Shown here: positions 28,967-36,733 of the stretch, one piece after another
Layout of the letters: every line of letters begins with the position of its first letter
Numbering within the stretch: position 1 is the stretch's first letter
Origin: a virus
Direction: 5' to 3' (one strand)
Length of the DNA stretch: 42,725 nt
Virus record (IMG/VR): IMGVR_UViG_3300009136_000013
Span: 1 to 42,725 of that record
Position numbers and translations under genes: made by a program
Notes under the pieces: model-generated
The model's input: only the letters and a program-made list of their open reading frames with translations
What the model was told of the DNA's origin: nothing
The model's database searches: none

Positions 28967-29832
28967 TACACAAGGTCCAATAATGTAAAATCTTTAGCTA
29001 AATACATGGGGTACCTACCTTTTGAACCCTCTTGAGGATTAGAAGGTAGCGGGTTCTCTGGGTTGGGAATTGGCTCTCCAGTATAAGGGTCAACGTAAAC
29101 TCCTAAGTAGCTCCATTTATCAGGGTCGTAAGCAAAGGCATATCTAACCCGATAGGCAAGCCCATCCTCGGCGGATACAGCAGACATTTCCAGCCTCCAA
29201 ACATGCTCGGAGTCGAACGGACGTATATTCCAGCCCGGTTTATTTATCGTCCCGTTGTAATCTTTCGCTCTATCTGTAAGCATCTGTCCTGTGAGTGATG
29301 CGCCTGCCGGATAACCGTTGACTATATCTGCGGATATTGTTGTAAACTCGGTTCTTGTTATTACGATTGTTGGGAAGTAGTTTTGTACAGAGACATTAAC
29401 GCCCTGAGATACTTCTACTCCCTGTAATTCTGGTTTTAAAGCGTAGTCGTCAGGGTATAGATAAGTTAATTTCATTACGTCCGGATCGCCATCAGCCGCA
29501 TTCGGGTCAAAAAAAGCCTCGGTTGTTTCCTTGCTCAAAACCCTTGACCCGATCTCGGTAACGTAATCTTGTGCGTATTCCCTGTACCGGATCGTAACCC
29601 TTGCCGCATCTGCTGATTCCAACGATTCAGGAACAAACTCTAAAGCGTAAGCGGTTGCGATTGCCGGGTGCGATTGCCCGTAAGGTATATTAGTTGCCTG
29701 TACCGCCTCTACGAGTTTCGCCGAGCCTTGCGCGGTAAGTTCACTGACAGTGAAAACGCGGTCAAACTCCCAACCCTTGACGGATAAGCGGGCGTTGTTG
29801 CCTTGGATTATATCTTCTTTTGAAACTGCCAT
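28966..29832 (-). CDS. Distal-tail/baseplate candidate
   Basis: 288 residues directly after the tape measure, where siphoviruses place the distal tail protein. MAVSKEDIIQGNNARLSVKG, then long beta stretches (YALEFVPESLESADAARVTI, DPYTGEPIPNPENP). No recognisable Dit or Tal signature, so the call rests on position. Confidence 0.55.
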   Translation of the reverse strand: MAVSKEDIIQGNNARLSVKGWEFDRVFTVSELTAQGSAKLVEAVQATNIPYGQSHPAIATAYALEFVPESLESADAARVTIRYREYAQDYVTEIGSRVLSKETTEAFFDPNAADGDPDVMKLTYLYPDDYALKPELQGVEVSQGVNVSVQNYFPTIVITRTEFTTISADIVNGYPAGASLTGQMLTDRAKDYNGTINKPGWNIRPFDSEHVWRLEMSAVSAEDGLAYRVRYAFAYDPDKWSYLGVYVDPYTGEPIPNPENPLPSNPQEGSKGRYPMYLAKDFTLLDLV

Positions 29833-31334
29833 TAGAACCTCTTATTATTTTCTTCGGTCGCTAGCCTTATTGCTTTTAATTCTGTAATTATCGCAGCATC
29901 GCTACGGTTTTCGACTACAACTCTTCCAGTAGCTCGATCCACTAAAGAGCCAATTCTGCCCTCCAGTGATCTGGTTTCCCTGCTTGCGAGTCCCCTCCTT
30001 CTAGCATCAGTATCAAGTATCGTGAAAGGAGATTTAACATTGCTCGGAATTTCCCCGAATGGGGCTAAAAACTTACCCAGCTTTGTCCCTTCTATGACAT
30101 CAATAAAACCCTCCGCCATCGCGCCGCCAACATCGACAGCGAACGGCCTTACTTTTTCAAATACCTGAATTAAGCCATCGGACACCCCGCCGAATATCTT
30201 TCCAATATCCTTAAATATAGCTTCAAAGTTTCCAGCCTTAGCCAAAGTAAAGTAGAACTGAAGCTTGTCTATTACGGCCTGTATGCTGGTAGCCGCGAAC
30301 TTGGCCCATTTACGGAATAACGCTTGATTGTTCGTAAGCCAATCACGAAACACAATAGCAACTTTGGTCACAACGGGGAGCAATGCAGTACCTATCGTAT
30401 TGGCAGTGACTTTCACCTGCGCCCAGATAACCCGGAACACGTTTGCGGTGTCGTCAAGGGTGCGTTTCATGTCGCCCTGATCCTTTGTGGTTGCATTGAC
30501 AATGGCTTTGTATCTTAGCAGAACTTTCTCTACATCAGTGAGAACTAATCCTTGTTTACGGATCGCGTTGTCGGTGTTTTTAATCTGTTTTACGAAACCA
30601 TTAGTCTGGACATTCTTATACGCCCCGCCTAGTAGTGATACGCTTTTTTCCAGTTTAATGTTCGACTTTGCGGACCTCTCAGATTCCACCCTTGCTTGAA
30701 CCATTGCGTCGGTTAAGGCAAGATTTTTTATGATAGACTCGTTTACGAGAATACCTAACCTTTTCAGCGGTTCTGACTCACCCGTAATCCCAGCTTGAAG
30801 CTTAAGGAATATAGAAGCCGGGTCTTGATTCCTGAACGATGCAATATCATTCGCCAAAGTAGTCAATTGCTTCGACATTTTAAATGCTTGGTTTTCAGTC
30901 AAACCCATACTTGTAAGCATCAACTGGAAAGTTCCAAGAGCCTTTTTTGTATCATTCGTAAACAGACCTAATGACTTAGAGTATTCCCTTGCCCATCTAT
31001 TAGCCGACTTCGCCATACTCCCCATTGATATATTGAAAAGATTCTCGGTTTCCCGAACATCACTGGCGACCTTAACCGAAGCTACGCCGATAGCAATTAA
31101 GGTAACAGCAACTCTCTTACCCCATCTTATCATAGTCCTGAAAGTAGACGTAATACCTCTAATACCGGCCATTATTCCGGACTTTAAGAGGGCGTTCGTT
31201 CTTATTATTGCCCTATCAAGCCTTTTCAGACTATCTTTGAAAGCCTTAGTTTGCTTCCTGCTTCGTTTTATGCCGCGCTCAAATACCGCTGTCCTGATAA
31301 TAAGGTTCACTGCTAACGTCGAAATAGTTGCCAT
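29832..31334 (-). CDS. Tape measure protein
   Basis: 500 residues, short for a tape measure. A basic, helical N terminus (GIKRSRKQTKAFKDSLKRLD, about 19-38), a hydrophobic helix MIRWGKRVAVTLIAIGVASV (about 68-87), then the core RETENLFNISMGSMAKSANR (about 93-112) and LGTFQLMLTSMGL, typical of TP901/phi-type tape measures. Further amphipathic segments follow (IAIVFRDWLTNNQALFR-like). At about 1.5 angstrom per residue the tail would be near 75 nm. Follows the chaperone frames as expected. Confidence 0.85.
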   Translation of the reverse strand: MATISTLAVNLIIRTAVFERGIKRSRKQTKAFKDSLKRLDRAIIRTNALLKSGIMAGIRGITSTFRTMIRWGKRVAVTLIAIGVASVKVASDVRETENLFNISMGSMAKSANRWAREYSKSLGLFTNDTKKALGTFQLMLTSMGLTENQAFKMSKQLTTLANDIASFRNQDPASIFLKLQAGITGESEPLKRLGILVNESIIKNLALTDAMVQARVESERSAKSNIKLEKSVSLLGGAYKNVQTNGFVKQIKNTDNAIRKQGLVLTDVEKVLLRYKAIVNATTKDQGDMKRTLDDTANVFRVIWAQVKVTANTIGTALLPVVTKVAIVFRDWLTNNQALFRKWAKFAATSIQAVIDKLQFYFTLAKAGNFEAIFKDIGKIFGGVSDGLIQVFEKVRPFAVDVGGAMAEGFIDVIEGTKLGKFLAPFGEIPSNVKSPFTILDTDARRRGLASRETRSLEGRIGSLVDRATGRVVVENRSDAAIITELKAIRLATEENNKRF

Positions 31335-31660
31335 TATTTAACCTTTCCGCCACATGCGACAGTATATGCCATAAGTTGCTTTCCCCATTCCAGAGGATCT
31401 TGTTTTTTAGGTGGATCAAAATCCATATAGCAGTCTTTCAATTCTAATCCTTCCGCACTAAAAGTAGCTAGATTACTATTGACTATCTTTTCTGCTCGAA
31501 GGTCTGCACGTTCTTCGCCGGTCGGCTCTATCTGTTCGTCTGCAATCCACAAATTATACTCTTTGGCCGACATACGCTGGCCAAACTCTGCTAAAGTACA
31601 ACCCAACTGTCGACACAGTTTTAACCTGAAGCGGGTTTCTGTGTCTTTTCGGAGTTTTTT
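31334..31660 (-). CDS. Tail assembly chaperone T domain, made by -1 frameshift
   Basis: The T frame has no good start: its first candidate is a TTG at 31606 without a ribosome site. It stays open back to the slippery site at 31660-31654, so the product is a G-T fusion. From the slip point the frame reads KKLRKDTETRFRLKLCRQLG and continues through CTLAEFGQRMSAKEYNLW and EPTGEERADLRAEKI, a GpT/DUF4035-like segment that contacts the tape measure. The hairpin AACTGT-GTCG-ACAGTT (about 31605-31620) downstream may stimulate slippage. Confidence 0.85.
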   Translation of the reverse strand, partial: KKLRKDTETRFRLKLCRQLGCTLAEFGQRMSAKEYNLWIADEQIEPTGEERADLRAEKIVNSNLATFSAEGLELKDCYMDFDPPKKQDPLEWGKQLMAYTVACGGKVK

Positions 31661-31995
31661 ACTGTTTCGTCACTGTCTTCCTGACCGATACCAGAGAGCC
31701 TTTGAGCTACCTGGAATATCCTATTTATAGCTGCCGCTGATTTATCCTGCAAAAGCAGGACGTCATTAAGGCTGAATAGTAAGTCGTCGTCAGTTTCGTT
31801 TCTCATGCACAAAATACAGAGTTTGGCGGACGCTCCTTTGATATTAGGCTTGCCGTCAGTCATTACCGACGCCTCCCAGTCATCTTTTTCAGCAAGCGTA
31901 AGTCCTTGCACTCGGACCTTGCCGTCCCATTCCGGAACATCTACTTCTTCACTCTGGATATCTTTACAAGCTAAAATCTGATCTTTATTTAACAT
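31621..31995 (-). CDS. Tail assembly chaperone G
   Basis: 124 residues. MLNKDQILACKDIQSEEVDV, WDGKVRVQGLTLAEKDDWEA (about 24-43), and INRIFQVAQRLSGIGQEDSD near 91-110: the pattern of short siphovirus tail assembly chaperones. In lambda, G and G-T act together in a fixed ratio to load the tape measure. The slippery heptamer lies 11 codons before the stop. Confidence 0.85.
   Translation of the reverse strand: MLNKDQILACKDIQSEEVDVPEWDGKVRVQGLTLAEKDDWEASVMTDGKPNIKGASAKLCILCMRNETDDDLLFSLNDVLLLQDKSAAAINRIFQVAQRLSGIGQEDSDETVKNSEKTQKPASG
31654..31660 (-). other. Programmed -1 frameshift site A AAA AAC
   Basis: Minus-strand heptamer at 31660-31654, with in-frame codons AAA (31659-31657) and AAC (31656-31654). 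Slipping back one base leads exactly into the T frame, which has no stop from here to 31334. Confidence 0.88.
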
Positions 31996-32013
31996 AGTAC
32001 TTTCCCTTTATCT

Positions 32014-32433
32014 TTATGCTGATGTTGTGTGCGTTGGTAATCCGGTGCACTTTATTGAAATCTCTCTTGAAACCTTATCGTTAGTAACGGCTTCGCCTGC
32101 ACCGAATCCATTAACATAACCAACAGAAGCCCATGTCGCACCATCCGGAAGCGTTATCGTCCATGTCTCGGCAACATTCGTTCCGCCAACAATACCAGAC
32201 ATAAGCTTATCCTGTGCTTCTAGATAATTAACTGTCAGATCAATGACACCGGGATTCGTAGAACCTGGGATAAATTCCATGTAGTTCGATGCCGAATCCA
32301 TGCTTGAAACGTCAATGTCATTAACCTCTAATTTCGGGAGCGTAATACTCTGTACCTCCGAAATTACATTGGTTCCTGTGAAATTCACAGAACCGCTTAA
32401 AGTTGTTGCAAAACCATTTATTGCTCCACTCAT
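32014..32433 (-). CDS. Major tail tube protein
   Basis: 139 residues. MSGAINGFATTLSGSVNFTG, LEVNDIDVSSMDSASNYMEF (about 35-54) and a beta-sandwich remainder (LTVNYLEAQDKLMSG, REISIKCTGLPTH) match small siphovirus tail tube proteins (Phage_tail_2-like). Located directly before the chaperone genes as expected; polymerises around the tape measure. Confidence 0.82.
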   Translation of the reverse strand: MSGAINGFATTLSGSVNFTGTNVISEVQSITLPKLEVNDIDVSSMDSASNYMEFIPGSTNPGVIDLTVNYLEAQDKLMSGIVGGTNVAETWTITLPDGATWASVGYVNGFGAGEAVTNDKVSREISIKCTGLPTHTTSA

Positions 32434-32446
32434 TGTAGTACCCTTT

Positions 32447-33127
32447 CTAATTTCTAGTATAACTTACTATATAATCTTGCCGAACACCGTGTCGGCTTAT
32501 TTCTTTATTTTCAGGCTCGAAGTCGTCAAGGTCGCCCTCGTCGTTTAGTGCCATATACGATATTGCAACCCCGCCCGTCGTTCCGCTGTAGCCGTCTAGA
32601 ACCGCCCTCACTGCGTCTGCAAGCGTTCCCGCGTCAAAGTCCGAATCTCCATATGAATTGACCTGCATCGTCGGCCTGTGCAGCGTATCAGGCCCGTCCA
32701 TCGTGTGACCGGGGACGTCGCTGATCTGGTAGAAGACTACCGAAGCTTTGCTTTTCGTCGGATCACCTCCGGGCGTTATGTTTCCATTTGTCAATGTATA
32801 TACCGTAGTGTCGCCCATGAGCATTGCTACGATAGCCTGTTTAAGTGTCCCAGTTCCCGCCTCAAGCTCAATATACACCTGAACCATGTTAGACGGGTCT
32901 GATTCTTCTGCGTCGTTGTCTGTAGCGTAAAATTCGTACCAAGTGCCTGCGATAAGCCCCGTTTGGACAATTTCGCCTGCGCCTAACCGGGTTAATCCAG
33001 TCGTCCACGGCGTTGTTGATTTTTGCCGGTAGTAAAGCTGGATCGTAGCTAATCCGACGATGAAGACTGTAGCACTGTCTTGATTTCCGTCGTCTGTTAC
33101 TTGTACTATTGTTGGGGCGTCAGCCAT
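32447..33127 (-). CDS. Tail terminator with FN3-like N-terminal domain
   Basis: 226 residues. The first 90 resemble a fibronectin type III or Ig-like unit: TVFIVGLATIQLYYRQ, then GLIAGTWYEFYATDNDAEES (about 54-73) with the FN3 Tyr-x-[F/A]-x-A. The C-terminal part (LKQAIVAMLMGDTTVYTLTN, RPTMQVNSYGDSDFDAGTLA) matches the DUF3168/tail-terminator family that caps the tail. FN3 domains on phage tails usually bind surface glycans. Position between gp10-like and tube genes fits the terminator. Confidence 0.75.
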   Translation of the reverse strand: MADAPTIVQVTDDGNQDSATVFIVGLATIQLYYRQKSTTPWTTGLTRLGAGEIVQTGLIAGTWYEFYATDNDAEESDPSNMVQVYIELEAGTGTLKQAIVAMLMGDTTVYTLTNGNITPGGDPTKSKASVVFYQISDVPGHTMDGPDTLHRPTMQVNSYGDSDFDAGTLADAVRAVLDGYSGTTGGVAISYMALNDEGDLDDFEPENKEISRHGVRQDYIVSYTRN

Positions 33128-33130
33128 TTC

Positions 33131-33400
33131 TTATCTTTCCCTGTTGGCTAAATGGTCGCTTTTAGTCGACTTAATTATATAATCATAAATCTTATCTACT
33201 TTGTCGCCGACCTCTCCGACTTCTTTTTCAATAAATGTAAATTTAAGTTGTTCTATCGCCTTTGCTGTTTCGAGGTTATCCATTCGCTGATCGAGCTGGT
33301 TATATGCCGTAAAGAAACCAATCAACACACCGGCAATAACTCCCATGATTCTTAAAAACAACCACGTCTTATCTAAATTGACTTTTATTGTCTCTGTCAT
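33131..33400 (-). CDS. Small membrane-anchored coiled-coil protein
   Basis: 89 residues. MTETIKVNLDKTWLFLRIMG leads into one membrane helix (about 11-29), then an amphipathic coiled coil (QLDQRMDNLETAKAIEQLKF) and a charged tail. Embedded in the head-tail operon between the terminator and gp10-like genes, an unusual place for a membrane protein. Could be a pinholin-like lysis protein or a host-membrane factor. Confidence 0.7.
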   Translation of the reverse strand: MTETIKVNLDKTWLFLRIMGVIAGVLIGFFTAYNQLDQRMDNLETAKAIEQLKFTFIEKEVGEVGDKVDKIYDYIIKSTKSDHLANRER

Positions 33401-33870
33401 GCCACTGCCCTTTCGATGCCTGCTTTTAAGCTAATACCCATCACTTTGACCGCCCTTGCTCTTGTCGAGTCCCATGCTCGGCGAATATACGGTATCGGCT
33501 TTGCATTTCCGTGTCCGTGTTCTAATGCGGCCGGGATATAACTCTTTTTGCCGGTCGTCCTTCTGCTTCTAAGGCTCGAACTTGATCCAACCGGCCAATA
33601 ATCAAATTCAGGCACATTCGGCTTCATTCCGATCTGCACGCCATAAGAACCACGCCTCTGATGCTTAAAGACGATAACCTTTGCGTGCTTTTCTATAAGA
33701 GCACCCATATTGCCGCCGATCATCGTTTTGGCGTTAGATTTCACCTGAGCCAACGTAACTTTAGCGGCGTCCCGCGTGGCCGTGCGAACAATCTTTTTAG
33801 CCACCTTCTTTTCGAGAGCAACTAAACTTTTTTCCAACCCTTCAAATCCTTCGAGTGTCATACTAGCCAT
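33397..33870 (-). CDS. HK97 gp10-like head-tail protein
   Basis: 157 residues. LEGFEGLEKSLVALEKKVAK (about 6-25), then IVRTATRDAAKVTLAQVKSN and a YIPAALEHGHGNAKPIPYIR stretch (about 113-132): the HK97_gp10 pattern of helical N terminus, basic middle and PxxYxR close. Needed for head-tail joining in HK97. Overlaps both neighbours by a few bases. Confidence 0.85.
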   Translation of the reverse strand: MASMTLEGFEGLEKSLVALEKKVAKKIVRTATRDAAKVTLAQVKSNAKTMIGGNMGALIEKHAKVIVFKHQRRGSYGVQIGMKPNVPEFDYWPVGSSSSLRSRRTTGKKSYIPAALEHGHGNAKPIPYIRRAWDSTRARAVKVMGISLKAGIERAVA

Positions 33871-34219
33871 CTTCTAAAGCCCCCCTTTTCTCTTTGCAGA
33901 GTATCTGCAGGGCGACATTTCTTTCATTCTCATTGACTATATATGTCGGTTCAAGGATTCTACTATTAAACAGTAAACGATTAGCAATCGTGATATTAGC
34001 CGTCCCGCCAGAGCCGCAATACCTTGTACGGATTTCTACTGTGGCCTCAGCGTCGATCTGACGGGCAAGCTCAAGTTTATGGCCTGTCAACGTCTGCACA
34101 GCGGCCCATACGGTCGAGGTTGTCGCCCACGTACCGTTTTGGCCGCCATTCGGGCCTAGAACTTCAGTGTAAGTCTGAATTTCTACCCTATGCCTGAGAT
34201 TTCCGATTTCAATCGTCAT
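33863..34219 (-). CDS. Head closure / head-tail joining protein
   Basis: 118 residues. IGNLRHRVEIQTYTEVLGPN (about 5-24), GGQNGTWATTSTVWAAVQTL and RTRYCGSGGTANITIANRLL match Phage_H_T_join (gp16/SPP1-like) proteins: RHRVxxQ opening, W at mid, RxxYC. Closes the connector after packaging. Confidence 0.85.
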   Translation of the reverse strand: MTIEIGNLRHRVEIQTYTEVLGPNGGQNGTWATTSTVWAAVQTLTGHKLELARQIDAEATVEIRTRYCGSGGTANITIANRLLFNSRILEPTYIVNENERNVALQILCKEKRGALEDG

Positions 34220-34788
34220 ACAGTCAATGCCCTTGCATTTAAGAGGTTCTTAACACCGAGCGGAATCTCTTCCATAGTCATATCAGTAACCGCTATCCTA
34301 TGCTCGTACAAGTGAGCCACAAACAGCTTTATGGCCGCGATAGTCTTATTGGGTACATCGGTCGACGCATCGCCGTAACCAGCCACGTAGATAACCTCTA
34401 CGGCGTTCACGACGGCACGTACACTAGGGTATGTATCGTTGTAACCTCGCGTGATCTGCCCCGGTTCGCGATAAGTATCAAAATCGTACAATCCAGACGA
34501 TAAAGTCTGCTCATCTCCGGAAGTGTCGATGTATTTAACCGACGTAACAGATTGCAGTCTTGGTTTTGGTAATATCATCTGAGGCGGCAGATAGTTAAGT
34601 TTAGCGGTGATTGTCTGCGTAATATATGCACGATGTTCGTAATCTTCGCACCATTGCCTCGCGGCGACAATCAGAGCAGTGATCAAGTCGTCATCGGCAT
34701 CACAATCAACCCGTAAATGCAGTTTCATGTCTGCAAGACTCACCGGCTCAACGCTAGGTTCGGTTGTCACTCGCCATTTATCAATCAT
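34216..34788 (-). CDS. Head-tail connector protein (gp6/gp15-like)
   Basis: 190 residues. The segments EPVSLADMKLHLRVDCDADD (about 16-35), ALIVAARQWCEDYEHRAYIT (about 41-60) and AIKLFVAHLYEHRIAVTDMT (about 150-169) are the connector/adaptor signature (SLADxKxHLRVD...AARxWxExYxxRA). Binds the portal vertex. ATGA overlap with the small gene upstream. Confidence 0.88.
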   Translation of the reverse strand: MIDKWRVTTEPSVEPVSLADMKLHLRVDCDADDDLITALIVAARQWCEDYEHRAYITQTITAKLNYLPPQMILPKPRLQSVTSVKYIDTSGDEQTLSSGLYDFDTYREPGQITRGYNDTYPSVRAVVNAVEVIYVAGYGDASTDVPNKTIAAIKLFVAHLYEHRIAVTDMTMEEIPLGVKNLLNARALTV

Positions 34789-34922
34789 TTCTTTGTCCGT
34801 TTCCTTTTAAAGAGTTTGGCTATCTTACGTTTAATCAGCAAGTCAGCGACCGGCTTATTTACATTATCAAGGACTCCGCCTGCCGGAGACATTCCGTACG
34901 GTTTCAATAGTACAATTTTCAT
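34785..34922 (-). CDS. Small head-tail operon protein (45 aa)
   Basis: MKIVLLKPYGMSPAGGVLDN and onward to a VADLLIKRKIAKLFKRKR close. Short proteins of this form (strand, PxGxVxDV, then ADxLIxRGxA) sit in front of connector genes in many siphoviruses. ATGA overlaps at both ends show coupled translation. Confidence 0.75.
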   Translation of the reverse strand: MKIVLLKPYGMSPAGGVLDNVNKPVADLLIKRKIAKLFKRKRTKK

Positions 34923-36106
34923 TTCAATAACTCCACTTTAGGTACGCAATGTTCCGGCCATTGGCCACGGTCAAGCTGATTCATGTAATAATGCACTGGC
35001 TTAAAAGCTTTCCGGGCCGGTCCGGGGAATGTACACATCATTTGCATATGCCCGAGCATCACGCTCGGTGCAAGGCAAGCTTTCCTGCCTTCTTTATGGA
35101 AGTTATGCCAGAAGTGTATGTCTTCGTCGATTCTGCCTTCGCCCCACTCGCCGGCTTCGTTTGGATGAGCTAAGAACCACGGCTTTGCTAATCCCTCGAA
35201 AGCAGACACCCGGAATATCGTTAAGCCGAAATGCCCAGTAACTATCGGGACTAAATCCCCGTCAAACTCTGTTATTGGGGTTAATTTGGGGTTTCCTTCC
35301 TCATCCATAATAGCAAACATAGGCGTCTCGTTTTCCCTCTTTACTTGAACGGGAACGATAGCGTCGACGTCTGGGTTTTCTGCCATCAACTGCAATAGTC
35401 TGATTACGTGCTCTTCCCTGAATGCTGTATCGTAATCGAGCGTTATTACAAACTCGGTTCCGTCGTTTCGGTGTTGATCGATTAGCCTCGACAGCTTTTG
35501 TCCCCAGAACACGCCTGTAGCCGTATCTATTTCGATTCCAAGCTTAGGGAATACTTTCGTAGTGGCGAACATATTCGCAGTAAAGCCTAATCTCGGCAGA
35601 GTCATCACTGCCCTTGTCTTTAGCGGTAGTCCGCCCGGCTTCGTGCCTTCCAGATTCAGGCTTATTGGTAAATTAGAACAATCGTCAAACTGCGCCTGAA
35701 ATACCCGAATATCTTGCAGTCCAGCGGCTTCCATTAGCTGCTTTAGGACCGTATGGGTAAACAGCGACCTGTGGAAGTCGTTATTGTCATCCTGCCCGCC
35801 CATAATGTAATCGTCTGGCGAATGCTGACCTTTTTTCTGGCTCTTGTACTCTTCGATGACCTTATCGAAGTCCGGAACGGCTATCTGCAGAAGCCCACCC
35901 GGACGGAGTTTGTCTACCCAGTCGCGGAGTACGGGCAATCTTTCCTTTTTGCCGAAATGCTCAAGCAAATGAGACGCCCTGATTTCGTCGACTTCACCGC
36001 TATTGTATCTCAGCGGATAGGCGTTGTTGCCGTCAGCCAGATCGAGGTTCTCGTATCCTTCTAAATGTAGTTCTTTAGGGCCACTGCCCAGATTTAATTT
36101 TAGCAT
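34919..36106 (-). CDS. Methyltransferase-glycosyltransferase-like fusion
   Basis: 395 residues, two halves. Residues 1-150 form a class I SAM methyltransferase-like domain: LNLGSGPKELHLEGYENLDL (about 3-22; the GSG glycine loop), LLEHFGKKERLPVLRDW, and LRPGGLLQIAVPDFDKVIEE. Residues 160-390 resemble a GT-A glycosyltransferase: MLPRLGFTANMFATTKVFP-like start, EFVITLDYDTAFREEHVIRL (D-x-D at about 225), then VDAIVPVQVK and a DEDIHFWHNFHKEG close typical of GT2-type enzymes. Between the capsid genes and the connector genes, so modification of the virion is a natural guess. AAAGGAAAACTATT before ATG. Confidence 0.75.
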   Translation of the reverse strand: MLKLNLGSGPKELHLEGYENLDLADGNNAYPLRYNSGEVDEIRASHLLEHFGKKERLPVLRDWVDKLRPGGLLQIAVPDFDKVIEEYKSQKKGQHSPDDYIMGGQDDNNDFHRSLFTHTVLKQLMEAAGLQDIRVFQAQFDDCSNLPISLNLEGTKPGGLPLKTRAVMTLPRLGFTANMFATTKVFPKLGIEIDTATGVFWGQKLSRLIDQHRNDGTEFVITLDYDTAFREEHVIRLLQLMAENPDVDAIVPVQVKRENETPMFAIMDEEGNPKLTPITEFDGDLVPIVTGHFGLTIFRVSAFEGLAKPWFLAHPNEAGEWGEGRIDEDIHFWHNFHKEGRKACLAPSVMLGHMQMMCTFPGPARKAFKPVHYYMNQLDRGQWPEHCVPKVELLK

Positions 36107-36144
36107 AATAGTTTTCCTTTTATCTTTAAATTAAGTCCAATAAA

Positions 36145-36171
36145 GGAGACCCGACCCGATGCCGGGCCTCC
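36145..36171 (-). terminator. Partial terminator between capsid and downstream genes
   Basis: On the minus strand GGAGGCCCG (36171-36163) pairs with CGGGTCTCC (36153-36145), 9 bp with one G-U pair in this strand, followed by TTTATTGG. Probably lowers expression of the fusion and connector genes relative to the capsid genes upstream. Confidence 0.6.
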
Positions 36172-36202
36172 CGATCCTGCGTTAGCAAGATAAAAGGACA
36201 GT

Positions 36203-36715
36203 TTATTCTGAGATGACCTGCATGCAACCGCTAATATTAGTTGCGCCGAGGTCTTCCTTGTCTTTCTGAGCAGCCGTATCTGCAGACTGTTCATTTCTGG
36301 TTAGGCGAGCAAGGATAGTTATTCCCGCACCTGCCGTCACACCACCAGATTCAACAGCAATTCCGAGGTACTTTTTATTACGCCTCAAGAGGTCGACCTG
36401 GATTTCCTGAATAATACCACCAAGAGCCTGAACAGCAGCCAATGGCAAGATATTACTTGCCGATGTGCTGGTTGCTGTGGCTCCGCTGGACAATGCAGGA
36501 ATCAGAGTCATGTTCGTAGCCTGCGTTACAGTGTCGCTTTCGTACAAAGAAACCGTATTGATGGCCTCCGTACCAGAGTTATGACTGCCTGCGCAGATAT
36601 AAATATTAGCCTGATCACTGCCGGACACGTCAAGGTCAAGTGTGTGTTCTGCCGTTGCGTTAGTTGTGGCGAGATTGATTACTATCGCCGTTTTGCCTTC
36701 GTCACTAGGTTTCAT
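36203..36715 (-). CDS. Capsid-linked protein (possible decoration protein)
   Basis: 170 residues. MKPSDEGKTAIVINLATTNA, a Thr/Ser/Ala-rich beta body (TLIPALSSGATATSTSASNI), then IQVDLLRRNKKYLGIAVESG (about 105-124) and SGCMQVISE. It lies directly after the major capsid gene, the usual site of decoration or head-stabilising proteins. No sequence family recognised. Confidence 0.6.
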   Translation of the reverse strand: MKPSDEGKTAIVINLATTNATAEHTLDLDVSGSDQANIYICAGSHNSGTEAINTVSLYESDTVTQATNMTLIPALSSGATATSTSASNILPLAAVQALGGIIQEIQVDLLRRNKKYLGIAVESGGVTAGAGITILARLTRNEQSADTAAQKDKEDLGATNISGCMQVISE

Positions 36716-36733
36716 AATGATTTCCTTTCAGAA

